From Halorussus limi (lineage in GTDB: Archaea > Halobacteriota > Halobacteria > Halobacteriales > Haladaptataceae), in NCBI RefSeq assembly GCF_023238205.1, contig NZ_CP096659.1:124001-188000 (forward strand): a stretch of DNA of 64,000 bases, in the 5' to 3' direction. The translations under genes were made by a program, and so were the position numbers. Positions 51,449 to 60,173 of the stretch are shown here, one piece after another. How positions within the stretch are numbered: position 1 is the stretch's first letter; each line of letters opens with the position of its first letter. Under the pieces are notes generated by a model. That model searched no databases. It was not told where the DNA came from and saw nothing but the letters and a program-made list of their open reading frames with translations.

Positions 51449-52771
51449 ATGCCGAGCAGTCCCGACGGCCGACGACTCCGACGCGCCGCCGAGCGACGCC
51501 TCCCGTCGCGCCCGGTCGGGGTCTTCTACTGCTACGTCCTCTCGCGGTCGCTGGCGTTCACGGTGCCCATCTACGTCGTCTTCTACCAGTCGCGGGGACT
51601 CTCGCTGGCGGCGTTCGGCCTGCTCGAAGCGACCTACACCGTCGCGGTCCTCGGTTTCGAGTTCCCGACGGGCTATCTCGCCGACCGCATCGGCAGGCGA
51701 AACGGACTCGCTGTCGCCAACGCGCTGGGTGCGCTCGGCGCGGTCGGGTACGCGCTCGCCCACTCGTTTCCGGCGTTCCTCGCGGCGGTGGTCGTCCGGG
51801 CGGTCGGCGCGACGTTCTCGTCGGGCGCGTCGGACGCGTGGCTCTACGAGGCGCTGGCCGACGAGTCCGCCGAGGCCGAGTTCGCGCGAGTCTCGGGTCG
51901 GGCCCGGGCGCTCGGCCTCGCGGGGCAGGCGGGCGCCGCCCTCGTCGGGAGTCGGGCCTACGCCGTCAGCCACCTCCTGCCGTGGGTGCTCGACGCCGTT
52001 GCGCTGGTCGCGGGCGTCGGCCTGCTGGTCGCCGCGATGCCCTCCGAGCGCAGGCGGGACAACGTAGAGAATTCTGAAGAAAACGAAAATATGTCCGAAG
52101 GAAACACAGAAATGCCCGAGAGCGAAGGCCGCGACCCGGACCACCTCACCGTCGCGACGGCGGTGGCGGTCACGCGGACCGCGCTCGCGCGGCCCGGTCT
52201 CCGGTCGTTCGTGGCCTACACCGCGCTGTTCCTCGGGGTCGTCTCCGCGGCGCTCCTGTTCGTCCAACCCGTCAGCGTCGAGGTGCTTTCCGTCGACCCC
52301 GCGCGACTCGGGAGCGTCTACGCGGGACTGACGCTCGTCTCGGCGGTGGCCGCGAGTCAGACCGGCCGCGTCGAGTCGGTCGTCGGGGTCTCGACGTGGT
52401 TCCGAGTGGTGCCCGTTCTCGCCGCGGGCGGCCTCGTCGCGGTGCTCGTCGAACCGTGGCTCGCGCTCCCGCTCTTCTTCCTCCTGCGCGCGCTGGCGGC
52501 CACGTCGCGGCCGCTCGCCGACGGACGCATCAACGACGAAATCGGCTCGCTCGGTCGGGCGTCGGTCCTCAGCACCATCTCGATGCTCCGGTCGGTCGCG
52601 GTCGCGCCCCTCAAACTCGCGGCGGGCGCGCTCGCCGTCGCCGCGCTCCCGACGATGCTGGCGGCGCTCGGCGCGGTCCTGCTGGTCGGCGGCGGACTGC
52701 TGGCGCTCCGAGGACGGCCGTTCTCGGACGCCCGAGAAAGTATTTCCCGCTCCGACGCGAACGCCGACTAG
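51449..52771 (+). CDS. MFS-family transporter
   Basis: The 440-residue protein begins MPSSPDGRRLRRAAERRLPS and has about 12 membrane helices. The loop 2-3 motif is FPTGYLADRIGRRNGLAVAN, which matches the MFS signature, followed by RAVGATFSSGASDAWLYEAL. A very acidic loop (about residues 205-230: NSEENENMSEGNTEMPESEG) divides the two halves. It is probably an efflux or solute transporter; substrate unknown. A perfect 18-bp palindrome ends at its start and implies control by a specific regulator not encoded nearby. Confidence 0.88.
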   Translation: MPSSPDGRRLRRAAERRLPSRPVGVFYCYVLSRSLAFTVPIYVVFYQSRGLSLAAFGLLEATYTVAVLGFEFPTGYLADRIGRRNGLAVANALGALGAVGYALAHSFPAFLAAVVVRAVGATFSSGASDAWLYEALADESAEAEFARVSGRARALGLAGQAGAALVGSRAYAVSHLLPWVLDAVALVAGVGLLVAAMPSERRRDNVENSEENENMSEGNTEMPESEGRDPDHLTVATAVAVTRTALARPGLRSFVAYTALFLGVVSAALLFVQPVSVEVLSVDPARLGSVYAGLTLVSAVAASQTGRVESVVGVSTWFRVVPVLAAGGLVAVLVEPWLALPLFFLLRALAATSRPLADGRINDEIGSLGRASVLSTISMLRSVAVAPLKLAAGALAVAALPTMLAALGAVLLVGGGLLALRGRPFSDARESISRSDANAD

Positions 52772-52905
52772 TGAGCAACGACCACGTCACGAAGCCCGAC
52801 GCCGGCGCGTTCGACGGGATGCACCTCGTCTGGAAGGCGTTCTGGCTCCTGTTCGGCGTCCTCTTCGTCCTCTTCTGGACGGCCGTGCTGCTCGGCGCGA
52901 CGTAG
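52771..52905 (+). CDS. Small single-helix membrane protein (44 aa)
   Basis: The product (GTG start) begins VSNDHVTKPDAGAFDGMHLV and has one strong hydrophobic helix (about 19-41, WKAFWLLFGVLFVLFWTAVL). The start codon overlaps the MFS stop codon by one base (TAGTG), so it is translated from the same message. It may assist the transporter, which is only suggested by the coupling. Confidence 0.55.
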   Translation: MSNDHVTKPDAGAFDGMHLVWKAFWLLFGVLFVLFWTAVLLGAT

Positions 52906-52941
52906 TCCGCAGAAATAGGTGTCCGCTCGGTCGTCGGACCG

Positions 52942-55074
52942 TTAGAGTCGTTGGCTGATGGCCTCGACCACGGCGTCGAGCGCGGCGTCGCGCTCGCCAG
53001 CGAGGAACTCGATGGCTCCGTCGCGGGTGCCTTTCGCCGAGATGCCGGCCTCCGAGGCCTCCTCGGCGGCGGCCTCGGCGACGTCGCGGGCGTTGACCCG
53101 GCCGTCGCTCCGGACGTGAATCTCGTCCTCGTCCACGCCGAGCGTGACGTGTTCGTCGCCGGGCGCGCCGGCGGCGCCGAGTTCCCGGCGGTGAATCTCG
53201 TCCAGCAGGACGCCGGTCGGCGGGAAGTCGAAGCGGTGGGTGAACGCCTCGGTGTCCAGCACCGTGAACGAGACGCCGTTCGCGCCCCGGACCGAGAGGT
53301 TCGGTTCCACGGTGTCGAGTTCCGTCTCTAGTTTCTCGCGGAACTGCTCGCCGACGTGTTCGGCGAGGTCGCGCTTCTCGTGTTCGAAGAGGAGGTCGGT
53401 GATGAGTTCGCGCTTGTCCTCGTAGGACTGGTAGAACGCTTCGAGCGCGACGGCCTCGCGGAGCGCCGTGGTGTGGTCGGCGTCGTAGCCCGCGTCGGCG
53501 GCGAGGTCGGTGTAGTCCTCGGGCGTGTCGGCCCAGTAACTGACCGCCGGGAGGTGGGCCACGTCGTCGCGCACGTCGGCGTTGACGTGGGCCGCGACGT
53601 TCGCGCCGAGGACGCCGACCGTCAGGTCGCCGGCGTCGTTGCCTTCGAGGTTCGGGTTGACCGCCACGTCGGCGAGGTCGGCCACGCCCTCGTCGGGGTA
53701 GCCCGCGTCCACGGTGACCCGCGGCGCGTCGTAGATGTCGAGCAGTTCGAGACCGTCGCGCGACTCGTCGGTGCTACCCGCGGCGACGAGGACGAACAGC
53801 GGGAGCTTCTCGTCGTGGCGCTCGCGGTTCTCCAGCATGTTCGTCACGTCCTTGGTCGCGTCGGCCATGTCGTAGTCGCCGTCTTCGAGCGGTCGCCGGT
53901 CGAAGAAGTGGTACTCGGCGTCGCTCTTGGCGTGTTCGTCGCGCACCAGCGGGAGGACGGCGCGCTCGATGGCCGCGCCAGCGACGTAGCCGTCGGCGGT
54001 GGCGTTGTGCCGGACGATGACCGGCCGGGACTCCATGACCGCGCGCCGAATCTCCTCGGCGGCGTCGCGGATGCGACCGTGGACTGCGGCGACCGGTTCG
54101 TGGTCGGCCAGCAGGTCCACGTCGTCGGGTCGGGCCTCGCTCGTCAGCGCGGCTTCGAGTCGGGTCTCGACGGCCTTGCGGTCGTCGCCCTCCAACTTCT
54201 CCAGTTCGTCGGTCTCGACCTGCAGTTCGTTGTTCCGGAGTTCGACCACGCCGTCGAGTCGGACGAGGTCGCCCGTCTCGGCCTCGGGGTAGGCGCGGAC
54301 GCCCGCCTCCACGAACGCGGCGCAGTCGACCGTCGCGGTCTCGTCGCGGACCTCGAAGACGGTCGGGCCGCTGGTCTGGCGCGCGCCGACGATTTCGCCC
54401 TCGATGCGGACTTCCTCGTTCACGCGGTCGCTCAGACTGTCGATTGTGACGCGAGCGCGCTCCGGTTCCGTCTCCGCCGCGTCGGCGTCCTCGGAGTCGT
54501 CAGCGGTGGCGGCGTCGGTCTCGGCGGCGTCGTCAGACTCGGCAGCGTCGTCGGCGGCGGACTCGGATTCGGTCGCGGACGCGGAGTCGTCTCCGCCGTC
54601 GGACTCGTCGGCGTCTCGCTCGGCGGGGTCGACCGTGCCGGCGCCGTCGGTCGTCGCCTGCTGGTCGCCGCTCTCGTCGCGGTCGTCGGCGTCCTCGGGG
54701 AGGATAGCTCCCCGTTCGGGGTCGTCGATTAGCTTGCCCCGGAACTCGCGCTCGGACTGGCGAATCGACCAGCCGAGGTCCACGTTGCCGTTGTCTCGGA
54801 CGCCGGTGACTTCGACGAAGACGGTCTGGCCCTCGTCCCAGTCCAGCGAGTCGAGTCGCTGGTCGAGTTCGCTCTTGTGGAGGAGACCAGTCACTCGGTC
54901 ACCGACGTTGACGAAGACGCCGAACTCGGCGAAGCCGTCGACAGTTCCGCTGTAGTACCGTCCGGGCGTCAACTGATTCGGGTTGTCGCCAGCGAATTCG
55001 AAGAGGACGTCCTGCTCGTGGCTATCGCAGATAGCGCCGTCGGCAGGAGTCCCGCAGATGATACAGGAACCCAT
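52942..55074 (-). CDS. DHH/S1/OB-fold protein (COG1107, RecJ-like) with altered catalytic motifs
   Basis: The 710-residue protein has a zinc-finger N-terminus (CIICGTPADGAICDSHEQDV), an S1 domain (about 36-105), a long acidic Asp/Ala/Ser linker (105-205), an OB-fold (about 208-290) and a DHH-type phosphoesterase region (about 325-600). Compared with active relatives, the motif II Asp is replaced (VLVAAGSTDE, Ala431-Ala432) and the DHH motif reads DAG (VTVDAGYPDEG, 456-458); motif I keeps one Asp (Asp361). The enzyme is therefore likely inactive or acts differently. It is probably an RNA- or DNA-binding factor. Confidence 0.85.
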   Translation of the reverse strand: MGSCIICGTPADGAICDSHEQDVLFEFAGDNPNQLTPGRYYSGTVDGFAEFGVFVNVGDRVTGLLHKSELDQRLDSLDWDEGQTVFVEVTGVRDNGNVDLGWSIRQSEREFRGKLIDDPERGAILPEDADDRDESGDQQATTDGAGTVDPAERDADESDGGDDSASATESESAADDAAESDDAAETDAATADDSEDADAAETEPERARVTIDSLSDRVNEEVRIEGEIVGARQTSGPTVFEVRDETATVDCAAFVEAGVRAYPEAETGDLVRLDGVVELRNNELQVETDELEKLEGDDRKAVETRLEAALTSEARPDDVDLLADHEPVAAVHGRIRDAAEEIRRAVMESRPVIVRHNATADGYVAGAAIERAVLPLVRDEHAKSDAEYHFFDRRPLEDGDYDMADATKDVTNMLENRERHDEKLPLFVLVAAGSTDESRDGLELLDIYDAPRVTVDAGYPDEGVADLADVAVNPNLEGNDAGDLTVGVLGANVAAHVNADVRDDVAHLPAVSYWADTPEDYTDLAADAGYDADHTTALREAVALEAFYQSYEDKRELITDLLFEHEKRDLAEHVGEQFREKLETELDTVEPNLSVRGANGVSFTVLDTEAFTHRFDFPPTGVLLDEIHRRELGAAGAPGDEHVTLGVDEDEIHVRSDGRVNARDVAEAAAEEASEAGISAKGTRDGAIEFLAGERDAALDAVVEAISQRL

Positions 55075-55142
55075 CTTATACGCGAGAAATATAGCCCCGG
55101 CCTAAAACTGTTGTCGAAACTGGCCCGGCGAATCCGGACAAA

Positions 55143-55382
55143 TTACTCCTCTTCGAAAGCGTCCGCGCCCGGCAGGTCGGCGACCCCCTCGTGGGTGCCC
55201 ACGTACTCGGCGTCGGCGACCGCCTGCGCGAAGTTCTCGACGCGCCGATACTCCCGAATCGCAAGGACGTGGCCCTCCTCGACGGCGAAGACGATTTCGT
55301 CGGTCCCGTCGCGGTGCTGGTAGTGGTCGCCCTTCTGCGGGTCCTCGTGGTCGTGAGAATCGTCGGCCTCGTCGTATCCCAT
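55143..55382 (-). CDS. Small acidic haloarchaeal protein (79 aa), unknown function
   Basis: The product begins MGYDEADDSHDHEDPQKGDH and continues HRDGTDEIVFAVEEGHVLAI, REYRRVENFAQAV, a small conserved domain after an acidic start. The composition and codon use are normal for the chromosome. It lies just upstream of the DHH protein gene on the same strand (68-nt gap). No family name is claimed. Confidence 0.6.
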   Translation of the reverse strand: MGYDEADDSHDHEDPQKGDHYQHRDGTDEIVFAVEEGHVLAIREYRRVENFAQAVADAEYVGTHEGVADLPGADAFEEE

Positions 55383-55546
55383 TCCAGTAGAACCCCAACG
55401 CCGAAGGACTTTAAACTTGACCGCAGATTTTGAACTTCTTCCCCGGTGTGGAACGCCTCGAAATCGACCGACGCGGAATCGACCGACTCGGGACTGACCG
55501 CCTCGGAACTGACTACCTTGAACCGACCGACGCGGAACCGACCGCC

Positions 55547-55810
55547 CTACTCGAAGACCGGACTGTCGTCTTCGAGCGCCTCGATGTCGTCGGCGATTTC
55601 GCGGACCTGCTCGGGGAACAGCGCCACCTGCACCTCGTTGCCCTCGTCGTCCTCGCAGACGAGTTTCACCCGCCTGTCGCCGAACTCGCGGGCCTCGGCC
55701 GACGCTACATCGAACAGTTTCGCGGTGCCGGACTTGTTCGAGGGACCGACGTTCTTGATGGCTCCGTCCTTCAGTTCGACCATGAAGTCGTCGAGGATGA
55801 GATTGAGCAC
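55547..55810 (-). CDS. Small beta-rich haloarchaeal protein, unknown function
   Basis: From GTG 55810 the product begins VLNLILDDFMVELKDGAIKN and continues AREFGDRRVKLVCEDDEGNE, VQVALFPEQVREIADDIEAL. A minus-strand CTATAAG box about 28 nt before that GTG supports this start; the ATG at 55783 is an alternative. It is a compact alpha-beta protein without a recognised family. Confidence 0.6.
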   Translation of the reverse strand: MLNLILDDFMVELKDGAIKNVGPSNKSGTAKLFDVASAEAREFGDRRVKLVCEDDEGNEVQVALFPEQVREIADDIEALEDDSPVFE

Positions 55811-55947
55811 GGGCCACCGTTCGACGGGCGTGGTCTTATAGGTGGAAGAATCGGTCTCGGAGAACAACTCCGAAACGGAGTTTCAGCGAAGAACGGGTGT
55901 CTCCGCGGCGGGCCGAGAAGGAGAGAGAAAAGCCGAGAGACTCACTC
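55811..55947. other. Intergenic gap with promoter
   Basis: It holds the CTATAAG promoter element of the upstream small gene and the tail of the YIP1-like gene's transcript. No gene is seen. Confidence 0.35.
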
Positions 55948-56598
55948 TCAGACCGTCACGCAGACCTTGGCGCCGAGTTCCGCGACCCGGAAACAGACCT
56001 CGTTCGCGTTCCAGACGACCAACTCCGCCAGCGCCGCGGACCCCCGGAAGCCGTAGCCGAAGACCAGCGCGGCGGGAATCGCGCCGGCGACGGCGGCCCG
56101 GAGCGTCGAGGTGTCGTGGACCGTCCGGAGACCCACGACGAACAGCACCGCGCCGTAGGCGGCGCAGGCGACCCGGAGCGTCGGCGAGGGAATCCCGGCG
56201 AAGACGCACGGCGCGGTGGCGTAGGCGATTACCTGCACGGTCTCGCTGGTCCCCGCGCGGTCGGGCACGACCGGCATCAGCAGGACGGTCTGGAGCGCGC
56301 CGGTCAGGTGGAGGACCGCGGGCGTGACGAACAGCGCCGCGAGCGCCAACCCGAACACCGCCGCGAGCGCGGGGCGGCCGCCGAGCGAGGGCGCCGCGCC
56401 GGGGACGAGCGCGAACCGGGTGGCCTCCTCTATCACCACGACCGTCATGGCGAAGACGAGTCCCGGCGCTTGGTCGCCCGGCGCGACGCCGTGCTCGAAG
56501 AACCTGCGGGGATTGGTGACGACTTCCAGCCACGCCCGGGCCAGCGCCGCGGGGCCGCGGTCCCGCCCGCCCGTCGGATTCTCGACCCACTGGGTCAT
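55948..56598 (-). CDS. YIP1-family membrane protein
   Basis: From ATG 56598 the 216-residue protein begins MTQWVENPTGGRDRGPAALA and contains LARAWLEVVTNPRRFFEHGV, then five or six helices (LVFAMTVVVIEEATRFALVP and AVFGLALAALFVTPAVLHLT) with ETVQVIAYATAPCVFAGIPS, characteristic of haloarchaeal YIP1-like proteins. The open frame further upstream lies antisense and in front of the start; it is not used. Function is unknown. It is 10 nt downstream of the thymidine kinase gene. Confidence 0.8.
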   Translation of the reverse strand: MTQWVENPTGGRDRGPAALARAWLEVVTNPRRFFEHGVAPGDQAPGLVFAMTVVVIEEATRFALVPGAAPSLGGRPALAAVFGLALAALFVTPAVLHLTGALQTVLLMPVVPDRAGTSETVQVIAYATAPCVFAGIPSPTLRVACAAYGAVLFVVGLRTVHDTSTLRAAVAGAIPAALVFGYGFRGSAALAELVVWNANEVCFRVAELGAKVCVTV

Positions 56599-56608
56599 TA
56601 CGGTCGAA

Positions 56609-57193
56609 CTAGTCGCCTCGGAGGGTATGACAGTTCCGACATCGGGCTTCGTACGACTCGTCGGCGCCGACCACGATGGTCGGGTCCTCGGCGTGGGCGG
56701 GTTCGCCGTCGACGAGTCGCTGGTTCCGGGTCGCGGGTTCGCCGCACTGGGCGCAGATGGCCTGATACTTGTCCACGTACTCCGCAAGCGCGACGAGGCG
56801 CGGCAGGGGCTCGAAGGGTTCGCCCCGGAAGGTCTGGTCGGTGCCCGAGACGACGACTCGCCGGTCGTCGTCGGCGAGGAACTCGCAGACCTCGACCAGT
56901 TCCGCCGAGAAGAAGTTGGCCTCGTCGATGGCGACGACCTCCTCGCCGTTCAGTTCCTCGGGGATGTCCCAGACGCCGTCGTCGGGGTCGACCACGGTCG
57001 CGTCCCACTGGCGACCGTTGTGCGACCCGACGGTCCCCTCGCCGTACCGGTCGTCGAGCGACGGCTTGAACGCCGCGACCTCTTGGCCCGCGATTTCGGC
57101 CCGGCGAAGCCGACGGAGCAGTTCCTCGGTCTTCCCGGAGAACATGCACCCGGTGACGACTTCGACCCACCCGCTGTTCGTGATTTTGTGCAT
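56609..57193 (-). CDS. tdk: Thymidine kinase (type II, zinc-binding)
   Basis: The enzyme phosphorylates thymidine with ATP in pyrimidine salvage. The 194-residue protein has the P-loop VVTGCMFSGKTEELLRRLRR (about residues 11-30), DANFFSAELVEV-like catalytic region (AIDEANFFSAELVEVCEFLA) and lasso-domain zinc ligands CAQC and CRNC (AICAQCGEPATRNQRLVDGE, ARCRNCHTLRGD). Size and motifs are typical. Confidence 0.95.
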   Translation of the reverse strand: MHKITNSGWVEVVTGCMFSGKTEELLRRLRRAEIAGQEVAAFKPSLDDRYGEGTVGSHNGRQWDATVVDPDDGVWDIPEELNGEEVVAIDEANFFSAELVEVCEFLADDDRRVVVSGTDQTFRGEPFEPLPRLVALAEYVDKYQAICAQCGEPATRNQRLVDGEPAHAEDPTIVVGADESYEARCRNCHTLRGD

Positions 57194-57267
57194 GTCCGTT
57201 CTGCGCTCGGAGGAGGGTCAAAAGGGTTGCCGATTCGGGTCGGCGACGCGCGAGCGGGAACGACGAG

Positions 57268-57393
57268 TCACGCCGCCGACGGTTTCGGCGACGGGTCGTC
57301 GCGCTCCAGAATCTCGTCCACTATCTCGCCGAAGTCCGGTGCCTCTCGGTCGTACTCGGGTTCGTCGGACGGGTAGTGGGGAACTACCGGCAT
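57268..57393 (-). CDS. Small acidic protein (41 aa)
   Basis: The product begins MPVVPHYPSDEPEYDREAPD and continues FGEIVDEILERDDPSPKPSAA. It is acidic with haloarchaeal codon use and starts at a good ATG. It lies 74 nt upstream of thymidine kinase on the same strand, so it could be in its transcript. No function is known; being short, it might be spurious. Confidence 0.45.
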   Translation of the reverse strand: MPVVPHYPSDEPEYDREAPDFGEIVDEILERDDPSPKPSAA

Positions 57394-57583
57394 GGGTACC
57401 ACCTTCTCACCGGACAGTTACGCGCCGGACCAAAATATCGTTTACTGTCACTTTCGCTACCGGCGCGACGCTAGCGTTGGGCGGTGTCGTCGTTCTCGGC
57501 GTCAGCGAGGGTTCGACTGCATCCGACTGCATCCCGTTCCCCGACCGCGCACCTTTTGTCCGAGGCCGGCGTGGCTTCGGTCG
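57394..57583. other. Divergent promoter region
   Basis: It separates the small acidic gene (minus) from the CinA/MoaB-like gene (plus). A CTAG (GCTAGC at about 57469) is one of few in the chromosomal part. No gene is seen. Confidence 0.35.
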
Positions 57584-58318
57584 ATGGAAGTCGCCATTCT
57601 CACCGTCGGCGACGAGGTACTCGCTGGCGACACCGAGAACACGAACGCGACGTGGCTCGCGAGCAGACTCACCGACTCCGGCGCGACGGTCGCGCGCATC
57701 CTCACGGTGCCCGACGACCGCGAACTGGTCGCCGACACCGTCCGCGAGTGGGCCGACGCCTTCGACGCGGTGGTCGTGACGGGCGGCCTCGGCGGCACGC
57801 ACGACGACGTGACCGCCGACGCCATCGCCGACGCGTTCGACCGGGACCTCGTCGTCGAGGAGGCGGTCCGCGAGGACGTGATAGCGTCCGTGGCGGCGTA
57901 CCGCGACGCCAACCCCGAGGAGGTCGAAGCCCACGACTTGGAACTCGACGTGGACGCGTGGGCGTCGCTCCCGGAGGGAAGCCGCGCGCTGATAAATCCG
58001 GAGGGGCTCTGTCCGGGGTGCGTCCTCGACAACGTCTACGCGTTTCCGGGCGTCCCCGCGGAGATGCGGGCGCTGTTCGAGCAGGTCGCCGGGGAGTTCG
58101 GGGGCGACGCCGTCTCGACCACGCTCTACACGCCCCAACCCGAGGCGTCGCTTCTGGACGCGGTGGCCGGCGTGCGCGACCGGTTCGACGTGACGGTCGG
58201 GAGCTACCCCGCCACGGACGAGCGAAACCGACTGAAAGTGACCGGCTCGGACGCCGAGACGGTCGATTCGGCCGCCGCGTGGCTGCGCGAGCGAGTCGAG
58301 GTCGTCGCGGAGAAATAA
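57584..58318 (+). CDS. Molybdopterin-binding, CinA N-terminal-like protein
   Basis: The 244-residue protein begins MEVAILTVGDEVLAGDTENT and shows the MoCF-biosynthesis (MoaB/MogA) fold: NATWLASRLTDSGATVARIL, VVVTGGLGGTHDDVTADAIA and a C-terminal region with NVYAFPGVPAEMRALFEQVA. This matches the N-terminal domain of CinA (nicotinamide nucleotide-related pyrophosphatase) without the C-terminal amidase. The exact substrate is not evident. A 23-bp tandem repeat begins in its stop codon. Confidence 0.88.
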   Translation: MEVAILTVGDEVLAGDTENTNATWLASRLTDSGATVARILTVPDDRELVADTVREWADAFDAVVVTGGLGGTHDDVTADAIADAFDRDLVVEEAVREDVIASVAAYRDANPEEVEAHDLELDVDAWASLPEGSRALINPEGLCPGCVLDNVYAFPGVPAEMRALFEQVAGEFGGDAVSTTLYTPQPEASLLDAVAGVRDRFDVTVGSYPATDERNRLKVTGSDAETVDSAAAWLRERVEVVAEK

Positions 58319-58405
58319 ACCGAATCGCCGCGGAGGGACGAACCGAATCGCCGCGGAGGGACGAACCGAATCGCCGCGGAGGGACGAACCGAATCGCCGC
58401 GGAGG
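58318..58405. repeat. Tandem repeat of a 23-bp unit, four copies
   Basis: Three full copies (58318-58340, 58341-58363, 58364-58386) and one 19-base copy (58387-58405) appear identical. The unit starts AACCGAATCGCCGCGG and ends AGGGACG. It begins in the last base of the CinA-like stop codon and ends three bases before the stop codon of the convergent oxidoreductase gene, so it fills the whole gap between the two genes. No spacers differ between units, so this is not a CRISPR. Confidence 0.95.
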
Positions 58406-58408
58406 AAA

Positions 58409-59428
58409 CTACGCCTCGCGCTCCCCGACCTTCACGAGCTGTTTACCGATGTTCTCGCCCTCGAACAGTCCGAGGAAGGCGTCGGGCGCGCTCTCCAACC
58501 CGTCCGTCACGGTCTCGCGGTACTGTATCTCGCCCTCGGCGACCCACTCGCCGAGTCGTCGAGTCGCCTCCTCGAACCGCGGCGCGAAGTCCCCGACGAG
58601 GAACCCTTCGACTCGCGCTCGCGTCTCGATGAGTTTGCCGAGCTTTCGCGGTCCCGTCGGCATCTCCTCGGCGTTGTACAGCGAAATCTGGCCGCAGACC
58701 GCGACGCGGGCGTCCACGTTGAGTTTCGAGAAGACGGCGTCGGTTATCGGGCCGCCGACGTTGTCGAAGTAGCTGTCGACGCCGTCCGGGGCCGCCTCGT
58801 CGAGCGCCGCGCGGTAGTCGTCGGTCTCCTTGTAGTTGATACCGGCGTCGAAGCCGAGGTCGTCTTCCAGGAACGCGACCTTCTCGTCGGACCCCGCGAA
58901 GCCGACGACGCGAGCGCCCGAGCGCTTGGCTATCTGGCCCGCGACGGAACCGACCGCGCCCGCCGCGCCCGTCACGACGAACGTGTCGCCCGCCTTCGGT
59001 TCGGCGACCTCGCGAGTGCCGAAGTAGGCGGTGCGGCCCGGCATTCCGAGGACGCCGAGCGCCGTCGAAATCGGACCGAGGTCGGGGTTCACCTCCTGCA
59101 GTTCGCTCCCCCGCGCCGTCGCGTAGTCGGCCCAGTGGAGGTTGCCCGTCACCACGTCGCCCGCCTCGAATCGACTGCCGTTGGACTCGACGACTTCGCC
59201 GACGACGCCGGCCCGTAGCGGGTCCCCGACCTCCCACGGGTCGGCGTACGACTCCCCGGCGTCCATCCGGCCGCGCATGTAGGGGTCGACCGAGAGGTAG
59301 AGCGTCCGAACCAGCACCTCGCCCGGTCCCGGTTCCGGCACGTCCTCCTCGACCAACTCGAACGTGTCTTCGTCGGGCGTTCCGTCGGGGCGCTTCGCCA
59401 GTAGGTACTTCCGGTTGGTGTCCGCCAT
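58409..59428 (-). CDS. NADP-dependent oxidoreductase (MDR, prostaglandin-reductase-like)
   Basis: The 339-residue protein begins MADTNRKYLLAKRPDGTPDE and has a GroES-like domain (TLYLSVDPYMRGRMDAGESY) and the Rossmann motif VVTGAAGAVGSVAGQIAKRS, followed by GAGIN-type substrate loop GINYKETDDYRAAL and FDNVGG. This matches the YncB/PTGR family of zinc-independent reductases, which reduce alpha,beta-unsaturated ketones. Its 3' end lies next to the tandem repeat and converges with the CinA-like gene. Confidence 0.92.
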   Translation of the reverse strand: MADTNRKYLLAKRPDGTPDEDTFELVEEDVPEPGPGEVLVRTLYLSVDPYMRGRMDAGESYADPWEVGDPLRAGVVGEVVESNGSRFEAGDVVTGNLHWADYATARGSELQEVNPDLGPISTALGVLGMPGRTAYFGTREVAEPKAGDTFVVTGAAGAVGSVAGQIAKRSGARVVGFAGSDEKVAFLEDDLGFDAGINYKETDDYRAALDEAAPDGVDSYFDNVGGPITDAVFSKLNVDARVAVCGQISLYNAEEMPTGPRKLGKLIETRARVEGFLVGDFAPRFEEATRRLGEWVAEGEIQYRETVTDGLESAPDAFLGLFEGENIGKQLVKVGEREA

Positions 59429-59493
59429 GCTCGGACGAACGGCCGCTACCCGGAAGGGACCTGCGGAAGGGGCAGAGGTGGTCGGTTTAAACG

Positions 59494-60078
59494 CTACTCC
59501 ACCGCCCCGACGTTTTCCTCGCTCTCCATCGTCGGCGGACTCGGTTCGATGTTGGCGTAGTGGACGACCTCTCGGCCGAGTTCCCGGACGCGTTCGGCCA
59601 CGTCCTCGTCGGTGAACGTCCCGTCCCGAACCGCGGAGTGCGAGCGAGGCACCGCGGCCTGATGGGGCAGGACCCACGCGTCGAGGGCGCGACAGACCGA
59701 CCGGAGATGTTCGAGCGCCGTGATTGGGAAACTCCCGCCCGACACCGCGAGCAGGCCGACCGTCTTGTGTTCGAACTCGTCGAACCCGCAGTAGTCGATG
59801 GCGGTCTTCAGCACCGACGAGTACGACCCGTGGTACATCGGCGTTCCGAGCAGAACGGCGTCGGCCTCCCGTACCTTCCGAGTCATCAGGGCCGCGTCCT
59901 CCGCCTCGTCGTCGGTGTCCGGGTCGTACGCGGGCAGGTCGTACTCGCGCAGGTCGAGCAGTTCGGCCTCGCCGCCCTCGGCCTCGGCGGCGTCGAGGGC
60001 GGTCTCCAGCGCGGTTCGAGTGACGCTCTCGTCGCGCAGGCTTCCGCAGATGGCGACGACGTGCGGCGTCTCTGGCAT
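59494..60078 (-). CDS. NADPH-dependent FMN reductase
   Basis: The 194-residue flavodoxin-like protein begins MPETPHVVAICGSLRDESVT and has the flavin motif (AICGSLRDESVTRTALETAL), the ring-stacking GTPMYHGSYSSVLKTAIDYC loop and GLLAVSGGSFPITALEHLRS. It probably reduces FMN, quinones or azo compounds with NADPH as a dimer. It is divergent from the large HTH-10 regulator gene (95-nt gap). A longer start to 60105 is possible but not favoured. Confidence 0.92.
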   Translation of the reverse strand: MPETPHVVAICGSLRDESVTRTALETALDAAEAEGGEAELLDLREYDLPAYDPDTDDEAEDAALMTRKVREADAVLLGTPMYHGSYSSVLKTAIDYCGFDEFEHKTVGLLAVSGGSFPITALEHLRSVCRALDAWVLPHQAAVPRSHSAVRDGTFTDEDVAERVRELGREVVHYANIEPSPPTMESEENVGAVE

Positions 60079-60173
60079 ACCAACGTCCTCGGAGGCGAGC
60101 GCCAAATATGTGGGTGGCTGGCGCGCCCGAGACGGCGAACACTCTTGTCGATAGGAACACTACGACCGCGCCA

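Noticed and set aside
58318-58405. Possible CRISPR array
   Set aside because: The units abut with no spacers and no cas genes occur in the window. It is a simple tandem repeat.
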